Shown here: positions 21,539 to 32,399 of the stretch, piece after piece
Position numbering within the stretch: the stretch's first letter is position 1
Layout: every line of letters begins with the position of its first letter
Origin: Prostheceraeus crozeri
Taxonomy: Eukaryota; Platyhelminthes; Polycladida; Euryleptidae
Direction: 5' to 3'
Assembly: GCA_907163375.1 (NCBI GenBank)
Contig: CAJQUW010008691.1
Location: 1 to 64,000 of the forward strand
Length of the DNA: 64,000 nt
Program-made: the position numbers and the translations under genes
Notes under the pieces: generated by a model
What the model was told of the DNA's origin: nothing
The model's input: the letters and a program-made list of their open reading frames with translations, nothing else
Database searches by the model: none

Positions 21539-22556
21539 TACCATCATTTTGTAACACTAGTGATGATTACCCATTTGAAGACAATAAAAAAAGTATATTA
21601 CACCAATTTATTCTTTCTTCTTTCAGTTATTTCCATGAGAATAATAGCTGTAGCAAAGTTAAGTAAATTACACTACCAAACTCACAGAATGGTCACAAAT
21701 CTCAGTTGAGTCCTCAATTTGCCCACTGCCTAACTCGGCACGTATAATAACTCGGCAAGTATATTCCTTTGGCATCTTCATTCGATCTCCGCAAATGCAA
21801 TGAGGAGGCGCTCCATCATCTTATTGATAGCATTTGTTTCGGTCCGACCGTTTTCGAAAGCACCGCATCGCATGCGCAAATATGAGACGTCCATTGTTTC
21901 TGTTTAGATATCATAAATCATAATCGATTATTACTGTGGAGTCAACCATCACCACATTGTAGCAACATGATGATCCTGAAGTTTCTTAGTTTGCTTTCGG
22001 GGATTCTCTGTTTGCCACAAGAGAACATAGTGAAGATTTGATATGCTATTTGCATGTACAAACATGTGGTTTGTCATTGTACGTGCGTGAAAAGCCTTTC
22101 ATGCTTGCGATTATCAACTGCTCATTGGCCGAATAACAACATTTTCAACAAACATATTTGAATCTGCTCACAACTCATTCTTGAAACGTAGCCGCTACTC
22201 TGTCGGGTTAGACAGTGGGCAAGTTGAAGACTAGTCTCAATTGATAATTATGACCATTCTGAAAGTTTAATAGTGTAATTTACTTGACTTTTTTTGAAGC
22301 TATTATTCACATGAAATTTACTGAAAGAAGAAACAAAAATTTGTTATTTTATACTGTTTTTTCTTGTTTTTCTATCAAATGGGTAATCATCATCATTGTT
22401 ATAAAATGAAAGCATTAAGATGGCTATAAAGTCAATGAAAAGTCTCATATGAATTGGTTACTCTAGCTACACTAGAAGCTTGATACATAAATTGAAGATT
22501 GAGTCTATGCCCTGTCACCCCGTCTGAAAATAAGGCGTTTTTTATGCATCACCCTG

Positions 22557-23479
22557 ATTCAGAAAACCAAAAGATTGTCGGTGTTTCGCATTGTCGGCCG
22601 TATTGAACGATTGACGTAAGACCTCTATATTCAATAGGAACATCATTCATAAATGCATTCATTATAGAGTTCTCGATCAAAGTGTAGACCTACTTTGTCA
22701 CTTAATGCATTTTTCTTTAGTAGAGAGGAGCGTGTCTGAACATCTTGTTTTTTTATCTAAAATGATAAAGAAGTTGTTCTTCAAATTAAATGTTCTACTA
22801 CTAAAAACTTTGCACATCCATGTAGGTAGAAATTTCTACTGCAAAAAATTCTACAAATGGTAATTTCTTTGAATCATCAATTCACTGTCTATTTTGCCTA
22901 TGTAATTCACTTGATAGCCCTATAATAAAAGCATAGGTCTACATTATGTATTAGAAAATATGAACAAAAGATCCACTAGCTGTCTGTTTTTATAAGAACT
23001 TTTATGAATTCATCTGTATGCATTCATAACCATGTTTGGAGAAATGTAACAGTATGACCTGAAAATTGGCATGTCGTTGTGCTACTTCAGTATGCATGTG
23101 CTTGCTGTTGATTAGCGATAAACTGCTGAATGTGTTTCAAATAGACCACTGAACCCTTTACGGAAAAGGTTCGACAGTCACTTTGAGGTGCTAGGTCGTT
23201 TTACCAATTTAATTTTAGGGAAAACCAGGATTCATCGGTGACAAGAAAAGTACAAAATTTCTTTTCTATCCATTTCTTTGACTTTTAAACATTTTTGTAT
23301 TTTGCTATGTTAATATGTCCAACCACTTATACTTTTGCAAGGCCAGTAGTGGCGAAAGCTTAAGAGGAAAGAAAGTAGAATTTTAAGTAAAACAGCAGCA
23401 AGGCTTATTTCTTTAATTTTTTAAAACTATATAATGCTGCTTAGATCAAATGAACACCTTTTTAAATTTTGAAATGAAA
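22557..23479. other. Non-coding stretch
   Basis: AT-rich, with no coding signal or repeat that I can identify. Confidence 0.3.
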
Positions 23480-23529
23480 TAAATTTATCTTTCGACGCAC
23501 AGACAATTTGTTTTTATTTCGTAATATAT

Positions 23530-23557
23530 ATTTCGGCGAACCGCCCTTCTCAATCAG
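23530..23557 (-). ncRNA. Hammerhead-like motif (left arm)
   Basis: Read on the minus strand: CTGATTGAGAAG, then the hairpin GGCG-GTT-CGCC, then GAAAT. This resembles a CUGANGA box, stem II and GAAA box of a hammerhead. The other half of the ribozyme was not identified. Confidence 0.3.
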
Positions 23558-24022
23558 AATTTTAATTTACAGTGATGTAATATTGAGATCTTACGTTGAC
23601 GTCGAGAATGCAATTAAAGGAAAAACAGGGATCATCAGTACTATGGAGACACTGTCAAAACAAGCATGAAAGAATTGAACAAAACTTCAACATGAACGTT
23701 ACATGAGTGCATCACAATAACGCAATGAAAAGACAAATAGCAGAGGCCGTAACTATTAGAAATAAAAATGAACAAAACATAAAACTGATCAATAGCAAAG
23801 CAGAATGGAACCACTCAAATTTACCAGCATTAACTCTACAACATTAGGTAGATGTGCATGAAAGTGTATTGTGGATAGTTTGCACAGTAATGTGCTATGT
23901 TGACTTTATTATCTTTGACTTCACTATCTTCCCCCATTGACCCATGATAGTTTTGTAGACAATTCCAGATTTGATTCTTAAATCACAGTCCTTGTTAAAT
24001 GAGATCAGTGTAAATCAAAATT

Positions 24023-24050
24023 CTGATTGAGAAGGGCGGTTCGCTGAAAT
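24023..24050 (+). ncRNA. Hammerhead-like motif (right arm)
   Basis: Same motif as in the left arm but with one change (CGCT for CGCC) that weakens the hairpin. Confidence 0.25.
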
Positions 24051-24101
24051 GTATATTACGAAATAAAAACAAATTGTCTGTGTGTCGAAAGATAAATTAA
24101 T

Positions 24102-25964
24102 TTAATTCCCAGTTATTATCACATTTACATCATTGAATGCATGTAGCCTAATACAAAATCACTAAAGCTTGAATAATGCTTTTCTATAGTTTTATCATGG
24201 TCTTGATCACATCGTGTAGTTAATTAATCTTTGCAACAAGTGTCAATCAAACGTACAGTCCTACTTCATGAAGGCTTTACACGCGCAACTCTATTGCTGA
24301 CACTTTTTTATCCATGATGAGTCAGGAAAGAATGGACAAGCAATGGAAGTGAAGGCATGCCTTCAATAATCGCGCTTTTTGCGTCACTAGATAGAGTTGA
24401 GACAATAACAATTAATGAATGGTGATAAAGAGAAATGCATTGATCTTATCAGTGTCAGCTTAAGTTGTGCCTTGAATAATAGAAGTTAGTTGCACAATTA
24501 GTTTCAATTTCAGTTCAAAAAGTTTTAATTGTAACAATCAATTGTCAAAAATAGAATTCGACTGCAACATATTTCAAAAATATTGAGGTACAAAACGTCT
24601 ACATGTGATTAGGATTGAAATTGAGTCGTCGGTCAAGATCATGATACTCCTTTATTGGACAATCGGTGCAATGAGAACAATAGGCCGATGAGAGCAATTA
24701 ATATACATGGGCAATCGGTCAGTAAATGATGAACCCTTTATCTAAAATTGTTTTAAGTTCTTCGATCAACCGCTTGACTGGTGAAATAAAACCTTTAACA
24801 GCTGCAAGGATTATTGTGAGCATCCAGCGTTGAGTAAGTCTGCAGCAGTTGTGGTGATAGCCATCCTGGCTAAGAAGCATCATCTCGGTCCGGTTTTCAT
24901 CAATCGAGACCTGAAGTTTCCTTGCAATGACAGGTACACCGTGCAGTTCATTCAGTTTTGTGATGGCAACCTTTCAGTTCTTTCTCGGATGATAAAGTTC
25001 ATGAGCAGTTTGGCAGCCGCCTTTCTATTGTATTTCAAGTCATTTTTCTCGAACGCAGACATCAAGCTTCCTTGACGCATCTTCTTGAAGCACTTGAGCA
25101 GATTTCTGCACTGACGGACAGTTTTCTTGTATTTTGAGTTGTCTCTTGAAGCTTTCTTGAGCATGATTAAAGTCATCTGCATTGTTAGGATGCAATCCTT
25201 ACACATGGCTCTTTAGGTCTTTATTGTTCTCCTGAGCTTTTCACGCATTTGATTTTGGTGCTGATGGACTCCATCGGATCATGCCTCATCGGAGACGCCA
25301 CCACAAGGATCGAAAGCATCGCCATTGATGTTGTGGTTGCAGGTCGCCTTGTGGAGGAAGAAAATCACGTAGGACTGTCGATCGCTATGTCAAAACTTCC
25401 GACAAATGGCGGAACATTGTTGAGAATTTCAGAAAAAAGGGGGTGAGAACTAGGGATTTATAGCATACAGGTAGCACGCAGTGTCGACTAAAAAAATGTC
25501 AGCATGCAGTTTTCATTTTTATATGAAAAGATTCAGTTTTACGCAGAGATTACGTTCTTGCGGTTTAAAAAAAACTCTTAGATCAATGTTTAAAAAGCTA
25601 AATTTTGGCAAATCATTCCTGTATTTTCAAAAGGAATGGACATTTACTAACAGATATCTCTTAATTAAGCGGAAATGAGCTGATTATCGGGGAAATGTAT
25701 TGAACCGCATTATGCAAGTCTTCATGGAAACGTCTCATGGTCCTTCCGCGAAATTTCGAGAAAAATGAAACTCAATTAAAAAGTGGAAAAGACGATTTGA
25801 GTACTCTCATATAAAAGCTCATGTATCAATAGCATTCGTCGCATGGTGGAATATACTCGGTGGAATTGGAGAACGAAGTCGCAAGTAGGTAGCTAATGTA
25901 CTTGCAAGTTATATAATGCACTATGTGAGCAGTAAGTAATGCACATGTGAGAATACTACTATTA
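24102..25964. other. Mostly non-coding stretch, possible decayed coding remnants
   Basis: Between 24950 and 25450 several short open frames occur on both strands. One, on the minus strand at 25206-24952, is Lys/Arg-rich (KKASRDNSKYKKTVRQCRN). I could not match them to any family. The rest shows no signal. Confidence 0.25.
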
Positions 25965-26427
25965 CACTAGGTGACATGCCACGCTCAATCACTCGTCATT
26001 CACGCGTGAACCACGCGTAATTACACATGACCCCAAACATCCGTGGCTATGCGGGATATTGCTGCAATATCTCTTATATAAGCTAGTATAGTTGGCAGTC
26101 CTGTTATATAGACTTTGCGTCTCATGTGTCTGCATGTATCAGAGGCTAAACAATGTGATAGGACCTCAATTTCATGCTCAGGGAAGACAGAACATGCTTA
26201 GCGGTTCATCCGTGGTTCAAGCGGCAGCGCAGACAACCGTAGACGACGCACAAACTATAAACGCTCGCCCGCGCGTATTCATAAACATTTCCCATGTTTT
26301 AACAGCATCAGATCAAGTGATTTCTGACTCTTAGTGCAGCGCGTATGCACGCGTGTAGAAGAATAGAATGTCCTTAACCACGGATGTTTGGGGTGTTCCG
26401 TAATTACGCGTGGCATGTCACCTAGTG
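25965..26427. mobile_element. MITE (CACTAGGTGACATGCCACGC ends), complete copy
   Basis: Perfect 20-bp terminal inverted repeats CACTAGGTGACATGCCACGC are flanked by TA on both sides, which suggests the Tc1/mariner superfamily. Length is 463 bp. A second copy, interrupted and inverted, is at 1366-2451. The shared frame RLNxVIGPQFHAQGRQ is probably a by-product of nucleotide similarity rather than a gene. Confidence 0.8.
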
Positions 26428-27736
26428 TATGAAGCAATCTTAAAATGTGTAAGAAGTATTACCTTATTGTCCTCTTGGACGAACTAGGCTTTGACCTTGA
26501 TAGCTTCAACCGATACCCGACAGACTTAAAACTCACAAGGTTTTAAGATCAAAGACCAACCGGGGTTGATTCTTCAAAGATTTTTTTCTATTTAAGCGCC
26601 GATTCTGAACCACATTGCACACAATGGTTTGGCGATGATTGCCAGCATGACCAGACTTTTGTCGATGGATCTTTGTAAACTTTGGTTCCATGAACAATGA
26701 TCTTTATGCGTGATATCTATTTCAATCTCTCTCTAGCACTTACAGAATTTCACTAGTGCTAATGCAGCCTTTTCATACCGATTCGTGCAGTTGTTTTTGA
26801 TATCTAAACGTCGGAATTATGAGATCAGACAAACATTACATGCCGCTTGTATAGGTAAAACGAAAGCAATTAATATAGAACACATTTGATGAGATTAAAG
26901 TTCAAATTTCAAAAAGTTCTGGAAATCTGTAGGACGGAAGTCTTGCCTAGATGTCAAAAGTCAAAAGTTGACAATCAATAATGCTCAAAATACACCGTAG
27001 CGACCCTATCGGATGGAAGAGTCGAAGTTATCATACGAGGGAAGATATTTCGAAGTTGCATTTTTCCATCCTACAGATTCCGTCCCACAGAAAATTTACT
27101 TTTTTTCTAAAGGCTGTTTTGTCATAGAAGTACGGGGCATACTGATCATTGGCATACATGATATTACAAGGCATGATCTAAATTGCAAAGCAGTAGTGAT
27201 CAAATAATTAGAAACGCCGCAGTTTTGATAGGAAATGGAACTAAATACAAATTCTCAAAAAGGCAAAATCTATCGATTGCGTCCCACAGATTGACATCTC
27301 ACAATATTTTTCATTGTCAAATCAGAGAATTATGAAAACTTTTATAACATATTATTTATTGGGTGGTACTTGTACTTTACATGAGATAAACTGGCCTTCA
27401 TTAAAGTTATGTATAAAATGACAGCATCAATAGCTATCGAATTCCGTCCCACAGATTTTTGGTAACTCAAAACAGCGCCTTTTGTTGACGTGTTCTCATA
27501 ATTTGCTTTTTTGTAGCCATTTTTCATTTATTGACGAACTTCCATCCGGTTGATTTTGGTGAGTGAATATCACTGTCTTTGCCAAAGAAGAAATTTCACA
27601 CTAGCCGTCCAGAGACATTCTATTGAACCATATGTATCGATTTCCTCGCTAAATACCTAAACAATAGGTAATTACCCGCGTCATTAACTTTGACGTGTTT
27701 CTGACCATAGATATCTGAATAATTTTCGTTTGAAAT
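26428..27736. other. Non-coding stretch with a thrice-repeated word
   Basis: CGTCCCACAGA occurs at about 27082, 27283 and 27446, each after ATT(C/G). No gene was recognised. An open frame at 27013-27207 has no family match. Confidence 0.3.
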
Positions 27737-27974
27737 TTGTGTGCTCGCAACATGATCATGGCACAACCATCATCTCCAATGAAAACCTGTGAACAACGAT
27801 ACGGAGAATGCAAAACTTGCATATCCGAACTGGACATTTGTTTGGTTTGTGACAAATGCGAAATGTTATTTCAATCATTTTATGCAAACTTACCATCGCG
27901 CGAATTTGTGCGAGTATTTCAAAACAAAGCTAAAGTACGAATGCATGATGTGGTTCTCCACGTACCCGGACAGA

Positions 27975-28105
27975 CCGTTGAGAGAATCGAAAATTTCTTC
28001 GAGTACTCATAATGAGATGTAAATTTTTTCCAGAATTTCCGCCTTCCGGCTTTGTCAATGGAACATGTACATGTAGAAATGCAAGCAATGTAAATCTGGC
28101 CACAG
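27975..28105 (+). repeat. Left arm of inverted repeat around the GIY-YIG fragment
   Basis: Starts AGAGAATCGAAAATTTCTTCG and contains CCGCCTTCCGGCTTTGTCAA. The inverse is found at 28797-28926 with few changes. Confidence 0.65.
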
Positions 28106-28665
28106 TTCACAGACAATATAAATCCAACGGTCATCAAACTCAAGAAAAGCCAAAACGTTTATTCATCAAGTGTCCTTTTATTTCTCAAGATATCAACAGA
28201 CAGATCTTGAACACAGTGAGAAGAAGTGGTCTAAATGACAAAGTTTACGTTTGTTTCTCTAACAAGCCCGTTAAACAATATTTTCGACCTCCTAAGGAGA
28301 GTTCCTTAGGCGATTCTTCTTGTAGAAGCTGCAGATGTGCTATCCGTGCCCATATGTGCCAAAGCAAGGGAGTGGTGTACAAAATTGTTTGCAAAATTTG
28401 TGGGATGATATACATTGGAGAGACTCAAAGAATGATAAAGAGCAGAATTATGGAGCACCTAAATCCAAACAACAACTGCAGCCATGTGGTATTGCATGCG
28501 ATGAATATGCATAGAGGCCGAATTGACTTCGAATGGACATTACTGCACACAGGTGTCTCATATACTACTAAAAGGAGAACATTAGAGTCGCTATACATCA
28601 ACAAATTTCCGAAGCAAAATCTGATGAATGGATGTTATGGACTTAACTTTGCTTGTCATTCATGA
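28012..28665 (+). pseudogene. Penelope-like element C-terminal part (Cys-rich finger plus GIY-YIG)
   Basis: A 217-residue open frame. The first part contains KRLFIKCPFISQDINRQI, a linker helix. KPVKQYFRPPKESS then leads to a Cys-rich knuckle (GDSSCRSCRCAIRAHMC), and a GIY-YIG-type nuclease follows (GVVYKIVCKICGMIYIGETQ, RMIKSRIMEHL). That order is typical for the region downstream of the RT in one Penelope-like lineage. The RT itself is missing; only scraps occur upstream (27737-28011, other frames). It ends FACHS followed by TGA. It is probably a 5'-truncated copy whose end domain happens to be intact. An inverted copy of its 5' 130 bases follows at 28797-28926. Confidence 0.65.
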
Positions 28666-28796
28666 ACTTCATCCTTTTCTTTCTTTTGTAAATAGGTCTT
28701 TTCCTTCATTTTACTTTAATTTGTATTTAGTAGTATTTACTCATTTTTGACTTCTGCTGTAAATTACTTTTTGAATGTTGCTCACGCTGCACTGGT

Positions 28797-28926
28797 AGTG
28801 GCCAGATTTACATTGCTTGCATTTCTACATGTTCCATTGACAAAGCCGGAAGGCGAAAATTCTGGAAAAAATTACATCTCATTACGAGTACCCGAAGAAA
28901 TTTTCGATTCTCTGAAAGCTAAAGTA
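28797..28926 (-). repeat. Right arm of inverted repeat around the GIY-YIG fragment
   Basis: Reverse-complement copy of 27975-28105. It indicates a second, inverted partial copy of the element, as in the 13.3-16.6 kb composite. Confidence 0.65.
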
Positions 28927-28979
28927 CACACGTGAAGTCCGCATGTGCAAGAATTTTTCTACAAACATTTAAAACATTT

Positions 28980-30600
28980 AAGCGCAAAAAAACATATCAA
29001 AGGTAACATGATAGTCACAAACAAAATTAGGAAACTGAAATAGAAAAGTTCAAGCAGAGGCATCTTCATGAAAGAAATGATTTGCTAAAATCCATTAAAA
29101 CCAACGAGTTGCAAATGAAAGAAAATGATGAAGAGATTAAAGAACTAAAAGCAGAAATTATTCAGGCGCGGTTGGCGGAAATGATTCGAGGAGAAAGGAG
29201 GAAAACAATAGAGAAGAGCAAAAAGACGATTAAAATGAATACACCGATGAGGATAATGCAAATGAAGATGAGGACATCATTCGAATATAAGACGAATTTG
29301 AAATTATGAAGAAGGGGCAACAACATCGAAGAAATACACTCAACATTAAATACAATACACCAAGTCAGATTCAGGACAGTCAGATCCAGCACACGGCACA
29401 AACATCATCAAATATTTCTTTCAGCATCCTCATTATCAAGACAACCAGAAGATGAGACAGGCAACCGACTGACAAACCCTAGCTGATCAACAAATACAGC
29501 AACCATCATCCCATCAAATGCAGCAGCGACATCAAGATTCAATGCGATTGAAATCTCATTACATTTGTGGCAAATGTGGATACATATCGTGGAGTTGCTG
29601 ACATAACACCAACCGCTACACCAGACAACGCAGAGTGTTTTTCGACCAGCATACAAGACCAATGAGCTATCGAAATCAATGGTGGCATTTCAGAGACGAA
29701 GGAAATTAATTACCAGCGCAGATTTCCAAGAAATCAATTCAACGAGCGACCAACATACCACAGACTGTTGCAGCGACATAATTATTATGAAAATGAAAAC
29801 TATCGAAGACCAGATAATCAATTTATTGAAGACAGAAATAGACAATCACCCAACTCAACATGAACAGCACAACAATTATTACATAATAGATGACAACAGA
29901 AATTATTGCTCAACACGCAACAATTATGTCGATTCGGAAATGAAACAAATTATAATTATTGTCGACTCCCATCAGATAGAAAATCGGAGGATATATAGAC
30001 AAATGCAATGCGCTGAGATTTAATCAGTTTCTGCAATGATACGCTTTTGATAATTGCAAATGGCAGATTAGAAATTAATTCTGTGGATGTACCTACTTAT
30101 CACCGTGCTCATAATAGCAAAGTTAAAAAAATTGTGATTGACTACCTTCTTTTATCAAAATCAATGATTAGATCAATTCTTATATTTTTCAAATAATGCA
30201 ATTAATTGTCTACGCGGACCACTCTCCGATGCAAATTAATTGAAAAATAAAATTAATATCAAAACTTATGAAACAAAAGAAATTTTATAAAAAAGGCATC
30301 ATATGAGACCATATAAATGGGCGAACAGTGCAACTGACAGCTTTGATCTGGAAATGTTTAACAGTAAATGTAAAAGCTTTAACAAACATTCTGGAAAATA
30401 ATCTATCAATCGGCAGGATACAATGACTTGCGTAGAATTTACTCACTGTGCATAAAAAACACTGAAAGACCAAATAGAAAGATATTTTTTTTTGTTTTCC
30501 ATTGAAATTAAAAATTGAAAACAATCCCTTGTAATGACGATGTTTCTATTTTTTAAGATAAGTAAAATTACAAAGTGTAAACCGCCCGACATTTCGTCCG
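28980..30600 (+). pseudogene. Possible decayed LINE (gag-like and endonuclease traces)
   Basis: Weak, multi-frame evidence. 29082-29309 is a charged coiled-coil-like stretch. Around 29555-29600 a zinc-knuckle-like YICGKCGYISWSC appears, followed by Q/N/R-rich sequence. Near 30050-30180 the frame reading ANGRLEINSVDVPTYHRAH, then VIDYLLLSKSMI, resembles the end of an apurinic-type endonuclease domain of a non-LTR element. Near 30300 YKWANSATDSFDLEMFNSK resembles the linker before the RT. No RT follows. The calls are tentative. Confidence 0.3.
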
Positions 30601-30685
30601 CCGCGGACTTATTCATGGACAAACTGGCATTGGTAAGCGATGGTTTAAATATCAAAAATGAATTATCGTCAATTCGTGTTTCCTA

Positions 30686-30904
30686 CACTCTAAACCAGCA
30701 CCTCCTAAATCACACACTAAAGCAAGACACTATTCGTAACTAATAAAAAAATCCTAAAGCAAAGTGTTTTAGGAGGCTAGCGCACTGGGGTTATTGTTCT
30801 CTTTGGTATGTCAGCATTCTATTTCACGCAACCTCCTAAAATTCTAGTGTGTGGCGCTTTAGGATGCAGGTTTTCTCGATTTTAGGAGGTGCTGGTTTAC
30901 AGTG
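30686..30904. mobile_element. Short MITE with CACTxTAAACCAGCACCTCC ends
   Basis: 219 bp. The ends CACTCTAAACCAGCACCTCC and its inverse (ending GGTTTACAGTG) are flanked by TA on both sides. The word TTTAGGAGG also repeats internally. It lies between the LINE-like traces and the truncated Penelope-like copy. Confidence 0.78.
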
Positions 30905-30929
30905 TATTCATGGATGGACAATGGATCCT

Positions 30930-31956
30930 GATGTAATTCGCTTCAGCCACCCTAGTATGAATAGGGTTGCTGAGGCGATCGATGATATCGACATCAAAGT
31001 CGTCTATAGAAATCGATTCGTAGAGTCAATGTAACACTCATTGCATAATCTGCATGTAAGACGATATACAACATAGCGCATGCTACAATTATACTTATTA
31101 GGAAACGCTTGACAAACTTTGCAGTCACATTTTTCATTATAACTAAAATTGAAATCACTCTGATAGGTAAATCGTAATTCTTAGTTAATTTATTAATTTT
31201 ACGGGTAGCTGCGTCGCTCACAAAATTTAATTTTAAATTGATTTTGTTAGAGCAGTTATGGTTACTAGTCGTAGGCTTATTAACGTTGGGGTACTTGAAA
31301 GGGTTGAACCCATTGATTTTTAGTTTTAGATCCATTTTAGTTTTACTATTTTCCAAATTGTTAGCGTCTGAGAAACGATTTTCTAGATATTTGTAACTAT
31401 TGCTAACGAAGTTCGATTTTATATGAGACGGTATCCAGCTATCTATATGCATAGAATTGCCGGAGTGACATTCTTTATTATACCAGGTGAAGTCAATGCG
31501 GTCATTAACAGTTATACTAAGATCTACAAAATTGAGAACGTTGTCCTTTGGTACTTCGAGAGTAAACTGGATGGAATTATGAATCGAATTGAAAATATTT
31601 AAAATTTTACTAAAAGTCTCACTATCGTTAGTAAGGAATGGTCCCAGGATAATGTCATCAATATAGCGCTTGTAAAGACAAGGAGCAATATTATGCGAAC
31701 TAAGTATTTCCAACGCTCTCTGTTCTATAGTAAACATGAATATAATCGCAAACGCTGGTGCAAAGTGTGAGCCCATTGGACAGCCACTAATTTGCAAATA
31801 AGTTTGATCTTGGTATTGGATTTCACAATTACAGCTAACAAACCTTAAGAAATCTTCCATATGGTAAATTCCATTTGTTCGCTCGTAACGCCGTGCGCAC
31901 TTAAAACTGTTCTTATGATTTGGCAAGACATTATCATCACTCATGTCATATATCAT
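30930..31956 (-). pseudogene. Penelope-like RT, 5'-truncated, with start of endonuclease
   Basis: The long frame begins in the middle of an RT. It has a motif B block (ISGCPMGSHFAPAFAIIFMF), YKRYIDDIIL (the catalytic YIDD), VLNFVDLSITV, and WYNKECHSGNSMHIDSWIPS with HIKSNFVSN after it, a typical Penelope-like thumb. After a frame shift near 31145 the other frame reads CDCKVCQAFPNKYNC, then YVVYRLTCRLCNECYI. This is the Cys-rich knuckle and beginning of a GIY-YIG nuclease, which then fades. Motif A and everything upstream are missing. The family differs from the 13-16 kb element. Confidence 0.7.
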
Positions 31957-32288
31957 ATTACCACATTTTTATAATGGAATCACATGATTATAAATTTGAA
32001 GTTCAACTAGCCTTAGTATACCCACGAGAACTCAATTTGTGCCATGTTTGCTCGTAACGAAATTCGGACATGACTTTGGTGATCTCTTTTTTAATTCAAA
32101 AACTCTGCTCTGTTACACCGAATTTGATAAAATAAATTCTTGTAGGTTATCAATAGTGGTCTAATATTTAAGTACGTGTCAACTTTTCCGAGAAAGAATC
32201 ACTTATACTGTGAAAAAATTGGCTAAGATTCTGTTCGCTCGTAACTTACTTTGCGTTCGCTCGTAACATTTATGTGTTCGCTCGTAAC
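31877..32288. repeat. Five copies of GTTCGCTCGTAAC
   Basis: The 13-base CpG-containing word is exact at 31877, 32233, 32255 and 32276, and has one mismatch at 32046. The last three are spaced about 21-22 bases apart. Function unknown. Confidence 0.7.
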
Positions 32289-32399
32289 AGGCCTGACCAA
32301 TCTACCATCATGAAGAAAAACCATAGATTTGTAAAATTCTTTACTGAAACATAGTTTATGAACTGAACATGAATGCTTGTATAAAATACACTAAGAAAT

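Larger units (their letters stand above)
19008..22556. mobile_element. Large foldback element carrying a Tigger insertion
   Basis: The left arm (19008-19166 continuing at 21539-about 21770) and right arm (about 22200-22556) are inverted copies. Both tips read CAxGGTGATGCATAAAAAAC, and inner matches include CTTCTTTCAGT, TTTCATG.GAATAATAGCT and AGTAAATTACACTA. Without the Tigger element it is about 1.18 kb with a unique middle of roughly 430 bases and no ORF. The tips look like mariner-type termini. I could not establish a clean target duplication. Confidence 0.55.
23480..24101. repeat. Inverted-repeat element with hammerhead-like arms
   Basis: Arms 23480-23575 and 24006-24101 are inverse copies about 96 bases long with few mismatches, around a non-coding centre of about 430 bases. 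Each arm includes CTGATTGAGAAGGGCGGTTCGC[C/T]GAAAT-type sequence, described in two pieces below. It is probably a non-autonomous retroelement remnant with terminal repeats. Confidence 0.6.

Noticed and set aside
29082..29309. Independent coiled-coil gene
   Set aside because: Short, low-complexity Lys/Glu-rich, no splice context, and next to retroelement traces; better explained as part of a decayed element.
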